From Cardinalis cardinalis (lineage: Eukaryota > Chordata > Aves > Passeriformes > Cardinalidae), in the NCBI GenBank assembly GCA_014549065.1, contig JACDOX010000508.1:170879-234878 (forward strand): a DNA stretch of 64,000 nucleotides, given 5' to 3'. The translations under genes were made by a program, and so were the position numbers. The notes beneath the pieces are model-generated. The model had not been told where the DNA came from, made no database searches, and saw only the letters and a list, made by a program, of their open reading frames with translations. Shown here piece by piece: positions 11,891-25,483 of the stretch. The stretch's first letter is position 1; each line of letters begins with the position of its first letter.

Positions 11891-13115
11891 CTGTCATTCC
11901 ATTTTGGAAGCCTTCTCCATGGCCTCAGNTCAATGCAGTGCTCTCTGAGGGGTCAGTGCCTGTCAGCACAGAAAGTCTGAAATTCTCAGTGACCAGGGTT
12001 CCAACAGTGGAGCAAAGCAGTGTTATTGCAATCACCTGATGAGGCCAAGAATTAGTGTCACACACATGGAGCCAGTGATTGCCCTGTTCTACTCCTACCA
12101 GGCTGCTGCCAGCTCCAAATGCCAAATTTCCTGTCCCCACACGGTGCTGTGGCCCTTAGAGAAGGCACAAAAGCCNTGGTGATCCCAGATACCTTTTCTT
12201 TCCCTGCAAGGATGTCTCAAAATTAGTCCAGTTTCTTCACTGGCCATACCCAGTAACTTCTCTCAGCACCAATTAACTTTGTCTGTAGCACTTTGTGATA
12301 AACACACTCCCCCCTGCATCAAAGCTCTTTTCCTTTATCATCAGAGCTCTGCCTACATCTGACCNAGACCCATTCTTCTCTACAGAGATCAGGCTGCTCC
12401 TGAAGGCACAGGGTGCCAGAAATGCCAGTCCCAGCTCATGAAAAGCATTTCTGCCAAGCAGCCATTCCTTGGAAAGGAGGTTTTCTTCATGGAAAGGAAG
12501 TTTTCTTTCTTTTCTTTCTTCTTTTCTTCTCTTGTTCTCTTTGTACTGGAGGAGGTACCATCAGTTTGGCTACCTGGAATCACAGTCTGCAGGCTGNGTT
12601 ATAACCTTCATTCTGAATTCCACTTTCTGCACAGCTACTGCCACAAAAACCTCCAGGTCACACGAAATCCATTCAGGGCCCTGAAGTTCCAGGAAATCAG
12701 ATAAAGTTCAGATCAGGCAGCTGGAATAGAATTCCTGTTTTGTGTTTAATTCAGGATNTTGAACTGTGGGGTTTGTATGGATGAGAGAGAGATGAACTGG
12801 CTGTATCAGTCAGTTGGAGTTTCTGAGATGTATTGTATTATTACCTGAAAATCAGCCAAATTGGTGAAAGGGCCTCCCTTGGGACACTCATGACTTAATT
12901 CCCAGTTCTCCTGACTGTGAGCATTTCAGCACATGCTGGTTAGCACCAGAAGGGTGTCTCTGTAGAGCAGAGAGCTATTTCCCCCTGACAGGCATATTTT
13001 TGTAAATGACTGTTCTTAATTCTAGCAAAATTTGCACCACAGTTCAATTTAAGACGGAGGGGGGAACCAAAAAACCAAGCAAACCAACAATTCCCATCAC
13101 ACTGTAGTTTCAGAC
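11891..13115. other. Gene-free intergenic stretch
   Basis: No recognisable gene or repeat. A TTTTCTTTCTTTTC pyrimidine patch lies near 12,500-12,540. Confidence 0.5.
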
Positions 13116-13117
13116 GA

Positions 13118-13245
13118 TTTCCTGGCAGCCCGGGGCCTTGCCCATTCCTGGGGAGCCTGGGCAGTGCCAGCACCCACTGGGGAAGAGCCTTTCCCTGATC
13201 TCCAGCCTGAGCCTCCCCTGGTACAGCTCCAGTTGTTCCCTTGGT
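13118..13245 (-). mobile_element. CR1 fragment
   Basis: The reverse complement of the CR1 block seen at about 1860-1930 and 31,780-31,850 (GAGCCTGGGCAGTGCCAGCA and GGGAAGAGCCTTTCCCTG are direct matches in reverse). It is an internal piece without the tail. Confidence 0.85.
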
Positions 13246-14650
13246 AGCTTAAAGTACTTTGTCCTGACAAACAGAAAAATTTTTGCAATACTGCACAAAT
13301 ACCTGGATTGAAAACTGAGCTGGTGGCAGCAGGGTGACTGTGAGGCTGGGACTGAGGAGCAATCAGCAAAAGCTGGTGGCTAAATGNTCTTTTGTGATCA
13401 AAGTTTGAATTCTATGAGAGTTTTGACCATGGGCTGGGGTGAGAAGGCCAGGAAGGGCATCTCTGCTCCCACGCCTCTCACTGCACTAGGGGATGAAATA
13501 TCCATATATTTATAAATGTATAGATATTTGGTCAAGACTCTTTCCTTCTGCACTGCTGAAGTAAAAGGAAAATGAAAATTCAGCCTAAGAACTTGTCCCA
13601 TGGGTGATGCTGAGAGGCCCTAAGCTTTCCAGAGGATGGAAACACCGAGCAAAGTTAGGCAGAAGAAAAGGAGGCACTTTGTGCCTGCACAACCTGACTT
13701 TGGGAAGGGGAACATGCCCCCAGCAGCAGCTTTGCAGCAGTTATTTGTCAGGCTTGGGCAGAGTGTTCCTTTGCTGCAGCACAGCTCTGGTTGCTGGGCA
13801 GGTCCCACACATTTCAGCTCCCACTATTTCATTTCAACCCCTCTGCCCAGCCTCACTCAAGGGCAGCTTCTCAAACACACCAGAAAGCCTTTCAGTTGTG
13901 TTTTGAAGATAGAAGGCTGCATAAATTATATGAACTTCACTCATCCTCAGCAGTTGAAAAGCTGCTGGAAAACACCAAAAAGTTTCGGGGTTTGCTCGTT
14001 CACACAAAAATGGGTCAATGGAAAAAGGGCAACGAAACCAGGCACAGTACTGAGCAGTTGTCCCAATGATACATTTCTTGCACAGATACAAAAAAATCTC
14101 ATTTTTCACAGGGACACTCAGCACTGTGTCACTTCCAGATNTTGTCCTACTGTGGTCCATGTTCAGTTCTCAGCTGCAATCCACCAGCAGATGTTTCTCT
14201 TCATGCTACAGTCTGTAAACATTCTGCCATCAGCAGAAATCTATTTAAGCAGTATTTTTGAAGTTCAAAGAACTGCTTGATTTCTGTTTCAGTCCTGTGT
14301 GTGCTTCTATCTGCAAGGAGAAGCAAATAACTGCNATTTCTTTCTCTTTTAGTTCACGTGTCACCATCAAGCCTCTGTTTATCTCTCAGTTCAGACTGGG
14401 GTTTGCTACAAAACTGACTCTTGAGAGGTTACATTTTCTGAAATTGCAATCAATGATCAATTTTCAAANTGCATATTTAAAAACCCTTGAACTTCTCTCT
14501 CACTGAGGGAGCACTCAAAACAGCAGAAAGCTCTTACTTCAGCACAAGCTCAGAGAAATAATACAGGAGTATTCTTTGATGCTACTATCCGCATCTCACA
14601 ACTCCTTTAGGAGGTTTTCCCATCTCTATGAGAAGGAATTTCTTTCACAA
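13246..14650. other. Gene-free intergenic stretch with a long chance frame
   Basis: The longest open frame, 13,636-14,280 on the plus strand, has no recognisable domain, no splice logic and an in-frame N. I treat it as chance. Confidence 0.5.
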
Positions 14651-14659
14651 TTTAATTAA

Positions 14660-15010
14660 AAACAGGTCTTTAATAAAGATATTGAAAGACAGATGTTATT
14701 AAACTAATTAGAATTTTATTTACCCTGGGTTTTTTTTTCCTGAAGTTCATTAAACTTGCTTCAGAAGTTTTTTATTTTTTTAATTTAAAAACCCTTCTAA
14801 TAAATTATTAGAAGCTTAATAACCTATTAAATTTCCAATAAGTTATTAAACTTCTCATAAGTTATTAGTATTATAAGCTCTTGTTAAAATGAATAGGAAT
14901 AGCAGGGGGTAAATAAATAAACCAAATAAAAATTTACTAAATATACTTCCAGTGAGTTTAACTTATTAGAATTATATTTATTTCCCCCCTGCCATTCTTA
15001 TTATTTCTGG
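14660..15010. repeat. AT-rich block with repeated TTATTA/TAATAA motifs
   Basis: This stretch repeats AATAAGTTATTA-like words and contains a perfect inverted repeat at 14,794-14,814 (CTTCTAATAA, one base, TTATTAGAAG). It is low-complexity, with no coding content. Confidence 0.7.
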
Positions 15011-16950
15011 AGTTCAATTTCTTGAATTCAGCTGGAATTTTCTACAGAAAACAATAAATTTTGTTTCACCAGAAATATAAATGTANGACACATTTATGTT
15101 TTTCTTTTCTTTTTTGTGTATTATTTAACTATTTCTTCACAGAAAAATCTGCATAAAAAGTACTTCAAGAACAGATGCAATAAATGAATTTATTGTCATT
15201 TCTAAATGGCAGTAACAGTTAAATATACAGCTGGTTGTTCTATATTCAGGGAAATACTGCAGCCTCTCAAACTGTCATTTTGAAAAGTTATAATTCTGAA
15301 TATTTAGGCTTAAACTCAAGTCATTATTCCATATAATCAAAGTTGTATTTATGCAAAGAAGGAGAAGAAAATTCTAGAGGCTNCTGAATCCCTGCAACAA
15401 TGGAGAAATGCACAACTACAGTCCCATGGGCAGCCTCTTGGAATCAACCCAACATGGGCAAACATCTCCAGATATTCTCCGACTTTTGCTGTCTCTGCTC
15501 TTGCTTTGGGAGATGAAAAGAGTTGATTTCATGCAGTCTGAGAGAAGTCAAAGACAACTTCCCTCCAAAAAAAGTTAATATTTGAAATATTTGCCAGATA
15601 AAAGGTGTTGCACTAAACACACCCAGATCCATGTCGAGAAGTGGCTGCCTGGGGAAATCATTACTGGTCTGGGGACTCCTTAGGAAAGGAAATGTTACTG
15701 ACTGCACCAGGTCATAAAAACAAATGTTGTCTTCTGTGTAGATGGTCTCAAAAATCCCATTTCTGGGATCTTTTAAAGATTCCAGAGCCCAGCTTTTAGC
15801 TTTCTCTTCCCACCCTCAAGCCCACACAAAGACACACGAGCCTGAATCCCAAGCCAGAGCTCAAGTGTTCTCTGGCACCTGTTTTGCTGGGGACACTTCC
15901 ACCTCTTTCCAAGCATCATTCTGGGATTTCCCTCCTGTGAGCTCTATGAGACTTCCCCTTGTACTGCTCATTCCCTGGAGGTCTGAGCAAAGCTGATGCA
16001 AGAGATCAGTTTTCCTCCCTGACATCCATCATGACAACTTGCACTTCCTCTTCCTGATTTCCAGTTTCTTTATTACGCTTGCCTTGAAGCAGAGGACACA
16101 GAGAGCAAGCAGGGGCAAAGCCAGGGCAGCCCCTGGAGAAGTTGTCCTGCTTGGATGTGTCCCAGGGNCATTATTTCAGCACAAAGGAGCTGTCAGAGGA
16201 CACCTGAGGCTCAGGAGGAGGTGTCAGGTCCCTGTGGGCTTCACCCTGAGCAGGGTTGAGCAAGGGAGGATTTATTCCTCTTATTTCCTCTAAGGGTCCT
16301 CGGCACAGGTTGATCTCCTCGATACCAAAGTTATGAACCACAGCAACTTCAAAGGCACGAAGGCTGGGAAAATATGAGTGTAAAATTAATTCCATAATCA
16401 GAATAACAGTGACCAGAACAAACTGAAAACATATTTTAATCAGCTTCCTGGACTATTTTACAAGCAGCTCCATCTAGAGAGAAGAGGGAAAGAGAGAAAT
16501 GCAAAACAAACTCACTGATTTAGAAACACACACTTAGTTCAGCTGCTACTCTAATTTTGTTGATAATTTTTTACNCTCTTTGAAGCATTTTTCAGACTGC
16601 ATAGGGATTTTCCTTAGGTCTGTGCTGACAGCCTCACTGGATGGCATTTCTGGCCATATTTCTTGTTTTTCTNTTCCATTTCAAGTAAGATTTTTGTGGC
16701 TGAACAACATCTGTTCCTGCCAGGTCAATACACTTAAGCTGGAACAGGAACTTGCAAGCCTCTTTCTCTCCCTGCCTGAAGGCTACCCTAGCAAATCCTA
16801 CCAAGGCCTGTGTGTTAGTGATGCTCCTTCATCCAGCTGAACACTGAAAACAAATTTGGGTATTGGTCTATAGTNTTTAAATACGCTTTTTACAAAAGAC
16901 AGAGGGAAAAGCCACAAACTTCAACATTTCTAGCAAAAGCAGAGACATAC
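15011..16950. other. Gene-free intergenic stretch
   Basis: No convincing exon or repeat family identified. Confidence 0.5.
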
Positions 16951-16951
16951 A

Positions 16952-17150
16952 NAATCACAAAATCACAGAATCATGGTAAGGTTTGGGTTGAAAGGACCTT
17001 AAAGCCCATCCAGTGCCACCCCTGCCATGGCAGGGACACCTTCCACTGTCCCAGGCTGCTCCAGCCTGGCCTTGGGCACTGCCAGGGATCCAGGGGCAGC
17101 CCCAGCTGCTCTGGGCACCCTGTGCCAGGGCCTGCCCACCCTCACAGGTT
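16952..17150 (-). mobile_element. CR1 3-prime end
   Basis: Reads as the reverse complement of a CR1 terminus: a tail of ATCACAGAATCATGG units, then GGTTTGGGTTGAAAGGACCT, then the block with CCATGGCAGGGACACCTTCC. 5-prime truncated. Confidence 0.92.
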
Positions 17151-18570
17151 CATATTTCATCTTCCATATTCTCCACTGAGGATGCCCTTAAACAGCCAAA
17201 GCTGGCAGGAGCAGAGGGGACCTTACCGGGCCACTCACTCTCCTTTTGACCTGCTGGTCACCAGATCAGGGTAATATTATTATGTACTATTAATTTGGTT
17301 GGATTAACTTCAGGTAGCCATGCTCAGATAATTAATAGAGACTCAGGTTTGGGAAACAGGAATCAGGAAGTTGATGTGTGTGGGTAAGGGGAGAGCAGAG
17401 AACACTGAGTGCCACCACATCCTTCAGTCCAGGTGAGGACTTGGGAGCACACAGGTGGTGCTGGGCCCCACGTGCCCTTTATGGTGACCCAGGATTTCCC
17501 TCAGTTCATTGCCCATCCTTGGGAAAACCTACACCCGTGTGGAGCAAGAGACACAACTACACACAGCACTGCAGCACTGCACAAAACTGAGCCTTTAAGG
17601 GAGGAGAAACAAGAAAAAAAANTGTGTGATTTATTAAGAGAATGACAATAAAGCATTGACCTCTGCAAAAAACCAAACAGAGAACAAAGAACATTCTTAA
17701 CGTGGGAATTATTTCTTGAGGACTCACCAGACTTTTGCTTTAAACCTTCCCTCAGCTCCCAAGACTGTATTATTTCAAACTGACCCTTTCAAGGAGATGC
17801 AGCCAACTGAAAGAAAAACCTTATGGAACATCTGGAGGGGAATGTGACCTACCCTCTGCAAGATTTCAAGCACCAGAATTGATCTATCATAGATTTAAGA
17901 GGATATGAAGGCCAGATGCTGCTATGGACCTTAAGTGGTGATAGTGTTTGTCTTCCATTGCTGTTTTCAAGCACTCAGATCTTGAACCAGCCTTGATAAA
18001 TTAAGCCTTTCAAAACCTGATCCAAACAGATGAATATTGTTTTCATTTTAAAGATTAAAAAATTGGCCAAATCTTATTCCAAAACCTAGAAAACCTGCAG
18101 AATCAAGAAATGGCATGGTAATTAATAGCTTGCTGAATATGTTCCAACAAACCCACTATCCTGTGTCTGGAGACTCAGCCTTTGAAGTTTTTCTTCAATT
18201 CCCTCACTATCTACATTGTCAGGCACTCAAAGTTTGAGTTATTATAAGTTTCATACTTTTCACAGAAAGCCCATAAGCACAGATGCCTCCCCCAACAAAG
18301 GATCTTTTACTAGATCTTGTCCTAGAGAACCAGATTAAATAGCACAACTGCTTATTGCTCAATGTCTGCCTAANAGAAAATTCCTCCTAGTCTTGTTCAT
18401 TGTTGCTTCATTAGTGAACACACATTCACTTAGGCTTCCCAAAACATTTGCTGACAAAACAAAAGTTCATGCATTTGTTTAATTGCTTCATCACTCACTG
18501 CAAGTAGTCTTGGAAGTTCCCAAGTCTTTGAGGGAAAGGTACTCTAAATGCACCATTTTCTGTCTTTGGA
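17151..18570. other. Gene-free intergenic stretch
   Basis: AT-rich, with no recognised gene, RNA or repeat. Confidence 0.5.
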
Positions 18571-18574
18571 GAGT

Positions 18575-18672
18575 AAAAGTGGGATCCTTCCATTAGACCA
18601 AGTTGGTCCAAGCTCCATCCCTTGAACACTTCCAAGGATGGAGCACCCACAGCTTCTCTGGGCACCAGAAAA
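18575..18672 (-). mobile_element. CR1 fragment
   Basis: Contains CCCTTGAACACTTCCAAGGA followed by GGAGCACCCACAGCTTCTCT, the reverse of the CR1 block near the 3-prime end. Short and diverged. Confidence 0.8.
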
Positions 18673-20760
18673 ATAACTCCATGATACAAGTTATGTTCGT
18701 AAATCATACATTTTTATCATTTTTTCACTTTTTTTTGTTGTTTAGCAGACACTTTGAATACAGTATAATGCTAAACATAATTGCTACAACTGAAAGCATA
18801 GCAAAATATGTGTATTCTCTGAGTAGGATAAGACAACTAAAATTACCTGAGTCTCTGGCACAGGTAAGTCCCAGTGCAGTATGAAAGTGCCACAGCATCC
18901 TCTAGGNGTGTGACAGATGGAGCATTGCAGCTGAGAACACCAAGTTTGTGCCTTAAAACTGCACTTGGGGCAAAACAAAACTTCTGGTGAAAATACCAGG
19001 TCCAGTGGAATATCTGCTAAGTAATGTATTTTTTCCAGGTCTGTGGGGCTGCACACAACCCATTCTTCCACTACAAGTTGAGTTCAGGTGGAAGATAAGG
19101 AAGAGATGTTGAAGAGATTGGGTGGTTTCCATGGATTTCCCAGAGCTTGCAATCCCCTCAGCGCTCCCATCTGCCCCCAGAGAGATGCTGTGCCTGTGCC
19201 ACCCACTGACAGCAAAATGAAGATGTTGTGCTCAGGAATGTGTTTGTGGCGGAGCACTGGCAGAACAGAGTGTCCCAGGCACCAGCAGATCAGCTGGAGC
19301 TGGAGCAGTGTCGTGGCTCAGACACCCAAACCCGGCAGAGCCCTGCCCACGCCAACTCTGCTCAAACCTCCTGCTCCCCCTGTGTTGCTCCTAGATTTCT
19401 GTTTTCTGTCCAGGATTTCTGGACAGGAGTACAGACACCCTGTCCTAAACAAAAAGAGAGCAGTAGCTTTAGTCCATCCACTAAGCAAAACTGAGAAAGC
19501 TCCCTTCAATGAAATCTATCATATTATTGTAGCATTTCTGTCCACTCANAGAAAGGGAAACCACGTGCTCCACAGCTGAGTGGCGTGTCCCAGCCTNAAG
19601 TGTCTTTTGTTCTTCCCAGTTCCCAAAAAAGCACCAAGAGGGGACCTGCCACCAGCCATATAAGCATCATTTTGGCAATGATTAACATTTTTTCCATAGG
19701 CACAAAAGAAACTGAGCATCCATTTCTCTTATGTAAAACCTTTCATTAAATGCCATTTGACTTTATAGATGACACTGGTTGTAAACAAGACTGACAACCC
19801 CAGCAGCCATATGGATGTTTGGAGTAGCACATCCCACTCACAGAGCACTTCTGGGAACACATCTTTGACTCAGGAGTGGAAGAGGAGCATGTTTAGCTAA
19901 AGCCAGACAACACATCTTCCTAGAGCTCTTCTTAGAAGAGTTGGATGGCAAATAAGAGAGGTAAGTGTGGAAACACTTCAGAGAGGTGCTTTGTGCCTGC
20001 TCTTTCTGGGACACACATCTGGGTGGTTCCTGCAGAGGTAAAGGGTGATCCCTTCTGCATGTCAGCACCATTAGGTGATGCAGGATCAGCCAAGTTTCTC
20101 ATGCTCTGCAAGCACTACCATGGTCATTTTTGGACCCCCATGGCCACACTGGAGTGNGGCTTCCCCAAAATGTGGCTCTTCTGCTTCTGTCTTCACTGTC
20201 CCACCAGTTCCAGCCCTACACAGGCGTGGGGGACAGACAGGACAGAGCTGTCACAGGAACCCCCAGTCCAGCCCCATTTCCAGGCAGGCTGCAGCAGACA
20301 AGGAACCCCACTGGGAGGGTGGGGACCCCTCACACCCTGACACCACAGGGGTTTAAAAATTATGTGACAGGAGGTTTGTGCCAAAAAAAATGTTTCTTGG
20401 CCACTTTTGCTGTAATACCAGAAGGGCATGTCATGGACTAGAGGAATGGGATATTTTAATATTGAGATAAAANTGATGCAAGCAGGAGTGCAAAGTTAAA
20501 AAGATAGCTCTTAACTCACTGGATAAAGCAAAGGAGAAGATGTTAAGTAAAGAGAGGGGAGCTGTGAACAGCAAGTCTTNGCTGCACTGGGAGCAGAGTG
20601 CTGCAAGGTGCAGAGCAGTGCTGGCACCNTGCCCTGCCTGTAGCACTTACACCATTACTCAACTCTTTTGCAAAGCTTCACACATTGTCCTTGTCCAAGA
20701 TGCAGCTACTTTGGCTGGCAGTGTTGTGGTCCCATTCTGTTGTAAGGTAGAAAAATTATA
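18673..20760. other. Gene-free intergenic stretch
   Basis: Several short open frames, none with recognisable homology. No clear repeat. Confidence 0.5.
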
Positions 20761-20779
20761 AAAGCAAGGCTTCATAAAA

Positions 20780-21110
20780 TCAGGTCTGTTCTGTTAAATG
20801 GATGGTTGGCTTTATCAAGTTAGTANTTTGCAAGTTGTCATGTGAAAATAATCTTGTTGAGTAGTTTGTTAACAAAACAATTTATTCCTGGGTGAAAAAC
20901 GATGAGCACTTGTATAAACATTAAACTTATGAAAACTAGTGAAGAAAATATGCAAACAATTGAAGAGTAGAGANATTTGTTGGATAAATAAAATACTTTA
21001 TACTAACTAGAAGTAGTTAGTAAGAAAGCTATTAACTAATTGGAGTCACGCACGAGGTCTGTAAAACCGTNTAAGAACTAGTTATATGAATAAAGAATGA
21101 GTTTTTTTCC
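20780..21110 (+). repeat. Possible LTR-like segment
   Basis: TATGAATAAAGAATGAG near 21,084-21,100 lies shortly after an ACCGT-N-TAAGAACTAG stretch, the promoter-then-AATAAA spacing of an LTR. I found no ends or target duplication, so this is tentative. Confidence 0.3.
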
Positions 21111-23635
21111 ACTATGAAGAAAAGAAAGTCTCCTATGAAATATTCCAATACCACTCAACTGCAGCCAGCTCTGATGGACAAATTGCAGTAGTGTCTGCCA
21201 GTTGCTGACATCATCCATTTAGGGAAAAGATCCAAAATGTGGGTCCCTCGTTTATCCTCTAGCTTTCCACACGTTCATCTAAAATCTGTGCCTTCTTTAA
21301 GCTGATGAAAACAATCCATGTTCATTTGTCTTATTACAGATTTTAGAGTAAAGCAGTTTTTAACCTGCCCTCTGTTCTGATGCTGCTGCAAGCATTTTCC
21401 AGATTTTTCCAAGTATGCAGTGGCTTGGAGAGCCACGTGTCTGCCAGGCAGGTCTGTGCCTTACACACACATTAACTCCTGGGCTGCCAGGGCTCTGTGA
21501 CAGGGGCTCCTNGAGCTGTGCTGGGTCCCAAAACAAACCACTGAATGTGTTTGGTGGCAAGGCACCAAAGTTTTCTCTGCAATATGCTGCCTTCACTGGG
21601 TAAACAATTGTTCTGACAGATGTTATGTTTTATCTTCATGTGATTACTCTAATTAGAAAGGAAATTAGATAATTAGATAAATTAGGAAATTAGATAAATA
21701 CTACAAGAAGAACTGATCAAAAAGGATGGGCTTTATATATTGGCTATTGCCAATTCCAGATTCCCACCCAATATTGCCAATATTGGCTATTGGCATAATT
21801 CCAGATCCCTGTCCATTATTATTTTGCCATTTAGTTTTGAAGTAAGTGCAAAGGTAAGAGCCTTCTTGCACATTGTGATGGGGCTGTGGAGTTAACTAGG
21901 CCATCCTGAGAAAAGACATGTTTCTCCTTGATTCAAAGTTAGTTTTTTGTTGCAAAGTTGGTCCTTTGTGCCCACTTGCAAAGGCTTCTCAAGCTGGTAT
22001 CACTGGGAGTTTCTACACCAGGTACACAGAACCATGAGTCAAGATTCATAGATGGTTTAAAATGACCAACCAAACTCCATTTGGACCTGTTGACTTCAAT
22101 TACTTGAAGATTTGGTTCTCATTGTGAAATATATTTTCCCAGTACTGAATTTTATTACTTCTAGGCTGACAGAAAAATTGCATAATAAATTTGTGTTGCT
22201 TGAAAGGGGATGGTAGAAAAATTTATAAATTGAGAGAGAAGAGACTGCATCCTATATAATATTGTACTATATTACATTGCATATTCTGTCAGAATTATAA
22301 CACTTTCAGGAAAAAGCAAAAGATGTTTTTCTTAAAACAGCTTCACTGCCAAAAATATGTAATTACCTTTCTCAGCTAAATTTTCAACTACTATGCACCT
22401 GAAGAGGAATGTTTGGTGAATATACAACCAAATTCCTGGAGGGAAATTCCCTGTGTAATCACTGTCATAGAAAGCTGAAAGAATCAGAAGTTTNGAGAAG
22501 AAGGCTCCAGCTTGTTCTGGCAAGGTCATTTGCTAATCATAAATGAGGCCAGGCTCAGCCTGATGCAAATTAAAGTAATTTAAACAATAGAAAAATCAAG
22601 TGAAAATACTGAAAAGGAAATAAAATTATGTTGTTTCCCCTTAAAAATGAAATACAGATTTTCTGTAGTTACATCTTGAAATGAAGTACTCTTTAGATTA
22701 TGAAGGACTAACTGTTCTTGGTTTTCTATCTTGACTGCATACAACAAAAGTCACTACAAAACAATTTCATAACCAGTTAATAAACAATATTTTAATCTAC
22801 TGAAAGCCTCACTTTCAGCCATAGACCATCATTTATCCAATGGCCTGCATTGCCCCAAAACTTGTGAAAAAGACTCTTGAGATTTCTTCTCACTGAAATA
22901 ATGCCTGAGATGTTATTTAATCATCTTTTCTATGGCTCCAATCTTTATGCTTTTATCTGCTTCAAGGGGTTCTGTGTTCTTGTTGCCTTCTTGGGAAAAC
23001 TGGAGGCAGTAGATTGCTTACATGTGTAGCTGCAGTGCCCATCCTCAGCACTGACCAACATGCTCTCCCAGCCTGTGTGTGGTACAGCTGAGGCTGTGAA
23101 AAAGCACAGCTCTCCTTGTGCAATGCTTTCAGCCCAGCACTGCTCTCATGCCGCTAGCAAAAATAAAAATCCACAAGTGTTGCATGCAGTGAAAAGAAGG
23201 AGAAGGTTTTTAGTGCTGCACAATGCTTATTCATGCTTAGTTATTGCTTAATAAAAATTTCCATTCCAGTAAATGCCTTTAGACTTGAGAAAGGCAGGGC
23301 TGAGAAAAGGCCCTGTTGGCAGAGGTGATGGGCGAGTAGGTCTTGCAGGACTCAATTCAGCAAAGTGCCCTGGCCAGGCATCAGGGAAGCAGGAACTGGT
23401 TGGGATGCTGGAGCTCCAGGCTTCTTCCTCTCCCTTGTCCTGGTGCCATCCCCTTGAGTGTTATCAATACAAGGCCCATTTGGTGGCTGTGAAGAACAGC
23501 CTCTCCTCCCAGTCCTTGACACACACAGTGGAGGGTGATGACCAAAGGCATGACAGAGGTAGAGTTCTTTCTTCTGGTGTTATATGCACCTTTCATTTCT
23601 GTGAGTGTAGTGCATACAGGTGGAATATTTCATCA
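21111..23635. other. Gene-free intergenic stretch
   Basis: AT-rich DNA. A perfect 12-base palindrome, GCCAATATTGGC, occurs at 21,776-21,787 inside a cluster of partial repeats of TATTGGCTATTG. No gene recognised. Confidence 0.5.
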
Positions 23636-23640
23636 TTAGA

Positions 23641-24045
23641 GCACCTCTCCTATAAGGAAACTGAGAGAATTGGGATTGTTCAACCCGGAGTAGGCTCTGA
23701 GGAGATTTTATTGCAGGCTTCCAGTGCCTGAAGTTGCTCTGAGAGAGCTGGAGAGGGATTTTGGACAAGGGGCTGAAGTGCCAGGACAGGGGGCAATGGC
23801 TTCCCACTGCCAGAGGGCAGGGTTAGATGGGATACTGGGAAGAAATTCTTCCCTCTGAGGATGCTGAGGCCCTGGGACAGGTGCTCAGAGCAGCTGTGGC
23901 TGCCCCTGGATCCCTGGAAGTGTCCCAGGCCAGGTTGGACAGGGCTTGGAGCAGCCTGGGATAGTGGAACGTGTCCCTGCCATGGCAGGGGGTGAGACAG
24001 GGTGGGCTTTAAGGTCCCTTNNAACACAAAGCATTCCAGGAGTAC
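23641..24045 (+). mobile_element. CR1 LINE, 3-prime fragment
   Basis: Begins at CACCTCTCCTATAAGGAAAC, passes through the GATTGTTCAACCCGG and GCTTCCCACTGCCAGAGGGC segments and ends in the terminal block with TTTAAGGTCCCTT. This is a GC-rich CR1 subfamily, similar to the copy at 25.0-25.4 kb. Confidence 0.9.
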
Positions 24046-25010
24046 ATGACTCAGGTTGTACAAAACACTGTGGACTCTTCCAACACCATTGGCCACCTCC
24101 CTGGAGTCAGCAATGCCCTGGCAGAGTCTTGACTCTTGTCACTGCTGCTGGAAAGCATCTGACTCACACTGTCCTAGTGTCAGGATGGATGACACCAGCA
24201 CCATGGCAGCAGCAATGCTGGCCATGCCCTCCAACCAGGCCCCAAACACCCACAGTGTTCACTGTGGCAGCTCTGTGCCTCAGCCTCCTTCCCTGTGTGG
24301 CCAAGTCAAACAGACTCTGTTCTGCAATACTTGAACNCCAGCTTGCTGTGTCCTTGCCCCATCTTGTGTCTCCAGGCCATGACNGTCCTACAGTGTGTCC
24401 CTTCTCTCCTTCAGGAGTGGGAAAAGAGGAGTCAGTGCCAGCCTTCAATGCTCTTCCCCCTCCCCTTGGGGGCCATTAGTTCTCCATGTCCTGAGCANGC
24501 TGCTGGAGCAGTGCCATGGCATCCTGGGATCAGTGAGTGTCCTGAGGGTGGGAGGGAAGGAAATGCTCTTCTGCTGGGGAAGGAAGAAGTTTCCCACTGA
24601 GAAGGGGACAAAAGAGCAGCAGCTCCAAGTCCTAATCTGCACATTATTCCACAAACCATCTTCCTTGGCAGAGGAGGCCAGGGTCTAATAAAAACTTCNT
24701 GGCAAAGGATGAACAAAATACCAAGACAAAGAAGCCAACAAGAGCCATTTGCCTTCTCTACAGATCACAAAGCTCAGTGGCCTTTTTTAATTCCTCACAA
24801 ATTAGTCAAAACCCAGCACTCAGGGGCTTGATTTTAGTGCTGGATGCTCAAAGGTTGCTGTTGCCCACCATGACTGAGGTGGAGAGATGACTGGAGGCCT
24901 CATGCCCACGGAGCGGGTGAAGTGCCTGGTTAGCAAAGCCTAATTTATTTTTTAGGGTGCGAGTGGGTGTTTTTCATAAAATCCCATCAGACCATTCTGA
25001 AGAAGGTACC
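24046..25010. other. Gene-free intergenic stretch
   Basis: Moderately GC-rich with overlapping open frames, none recognised and several broken by N. Confidence 0.5.
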
Positions 25011-25014
25011 TTCT

Positions 25015-25385
25015 TTGAGAAGAGACACTTCAGGATGACCTAATTGTGGCCTTCCAGTACCTGAAGGAGCTGACAAGCAAGATTTAGAGAGAGACACTAT
25101 TTACACAAGCCTNGAGTCATAGGACAAAGGGAAGGGCTTCCCACTGATGGGTGCAGGGTGAATGTTAGGATATTGGGAAGGAATTCTTCCTGTGAGGGTG
25201 GGCAGGCCCTGGCACAGGGTGCCCAGAGAAGCTGTGGCTGCCCCTGGATCCCTGGAAGTGTCCAAGGCCAGGTTGGACAGGGCTTGGAGCAGCCTGGGAC
25301 AGGGGAAGGNNTCCCTGCCCATGGCAGGGGATGGAACTGTAAATGTCCCTTTCAACCCAGGCCACCTGATCACTTTGTGATTCGT
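25015..25385 (+). mobile_element. CR1 LINE, 3-prime fragment
   Basis: Contains GGCCTTCCAGTACCTGAAGG, then GGAAGGAATTCTTCCTGTGA, then CAAGGCCAGGTTGGACAGGG, in the order of a CR1 3-prime end. Two adjacent N bases lie at 25,310-25,311. Confidence 0.9.
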
Positions 25386-25483
25386 GGAAGAAATGTGCCA
25401 AAGCAATAGATTTCCTTTTATGATGGGGCTTTGCCTTCAACACGTGATAGCTGCCAACACCAAAGGCACAAAACAAGCAACAC

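Noticed and set aside
13636..14280. 214-codon open frame, the longest unexplained one
   Set aside because: No recognisable domain or signal peptide, an N inside the frame, overlapping frames of similar length on both strands, and no supporting splice or promoter context.
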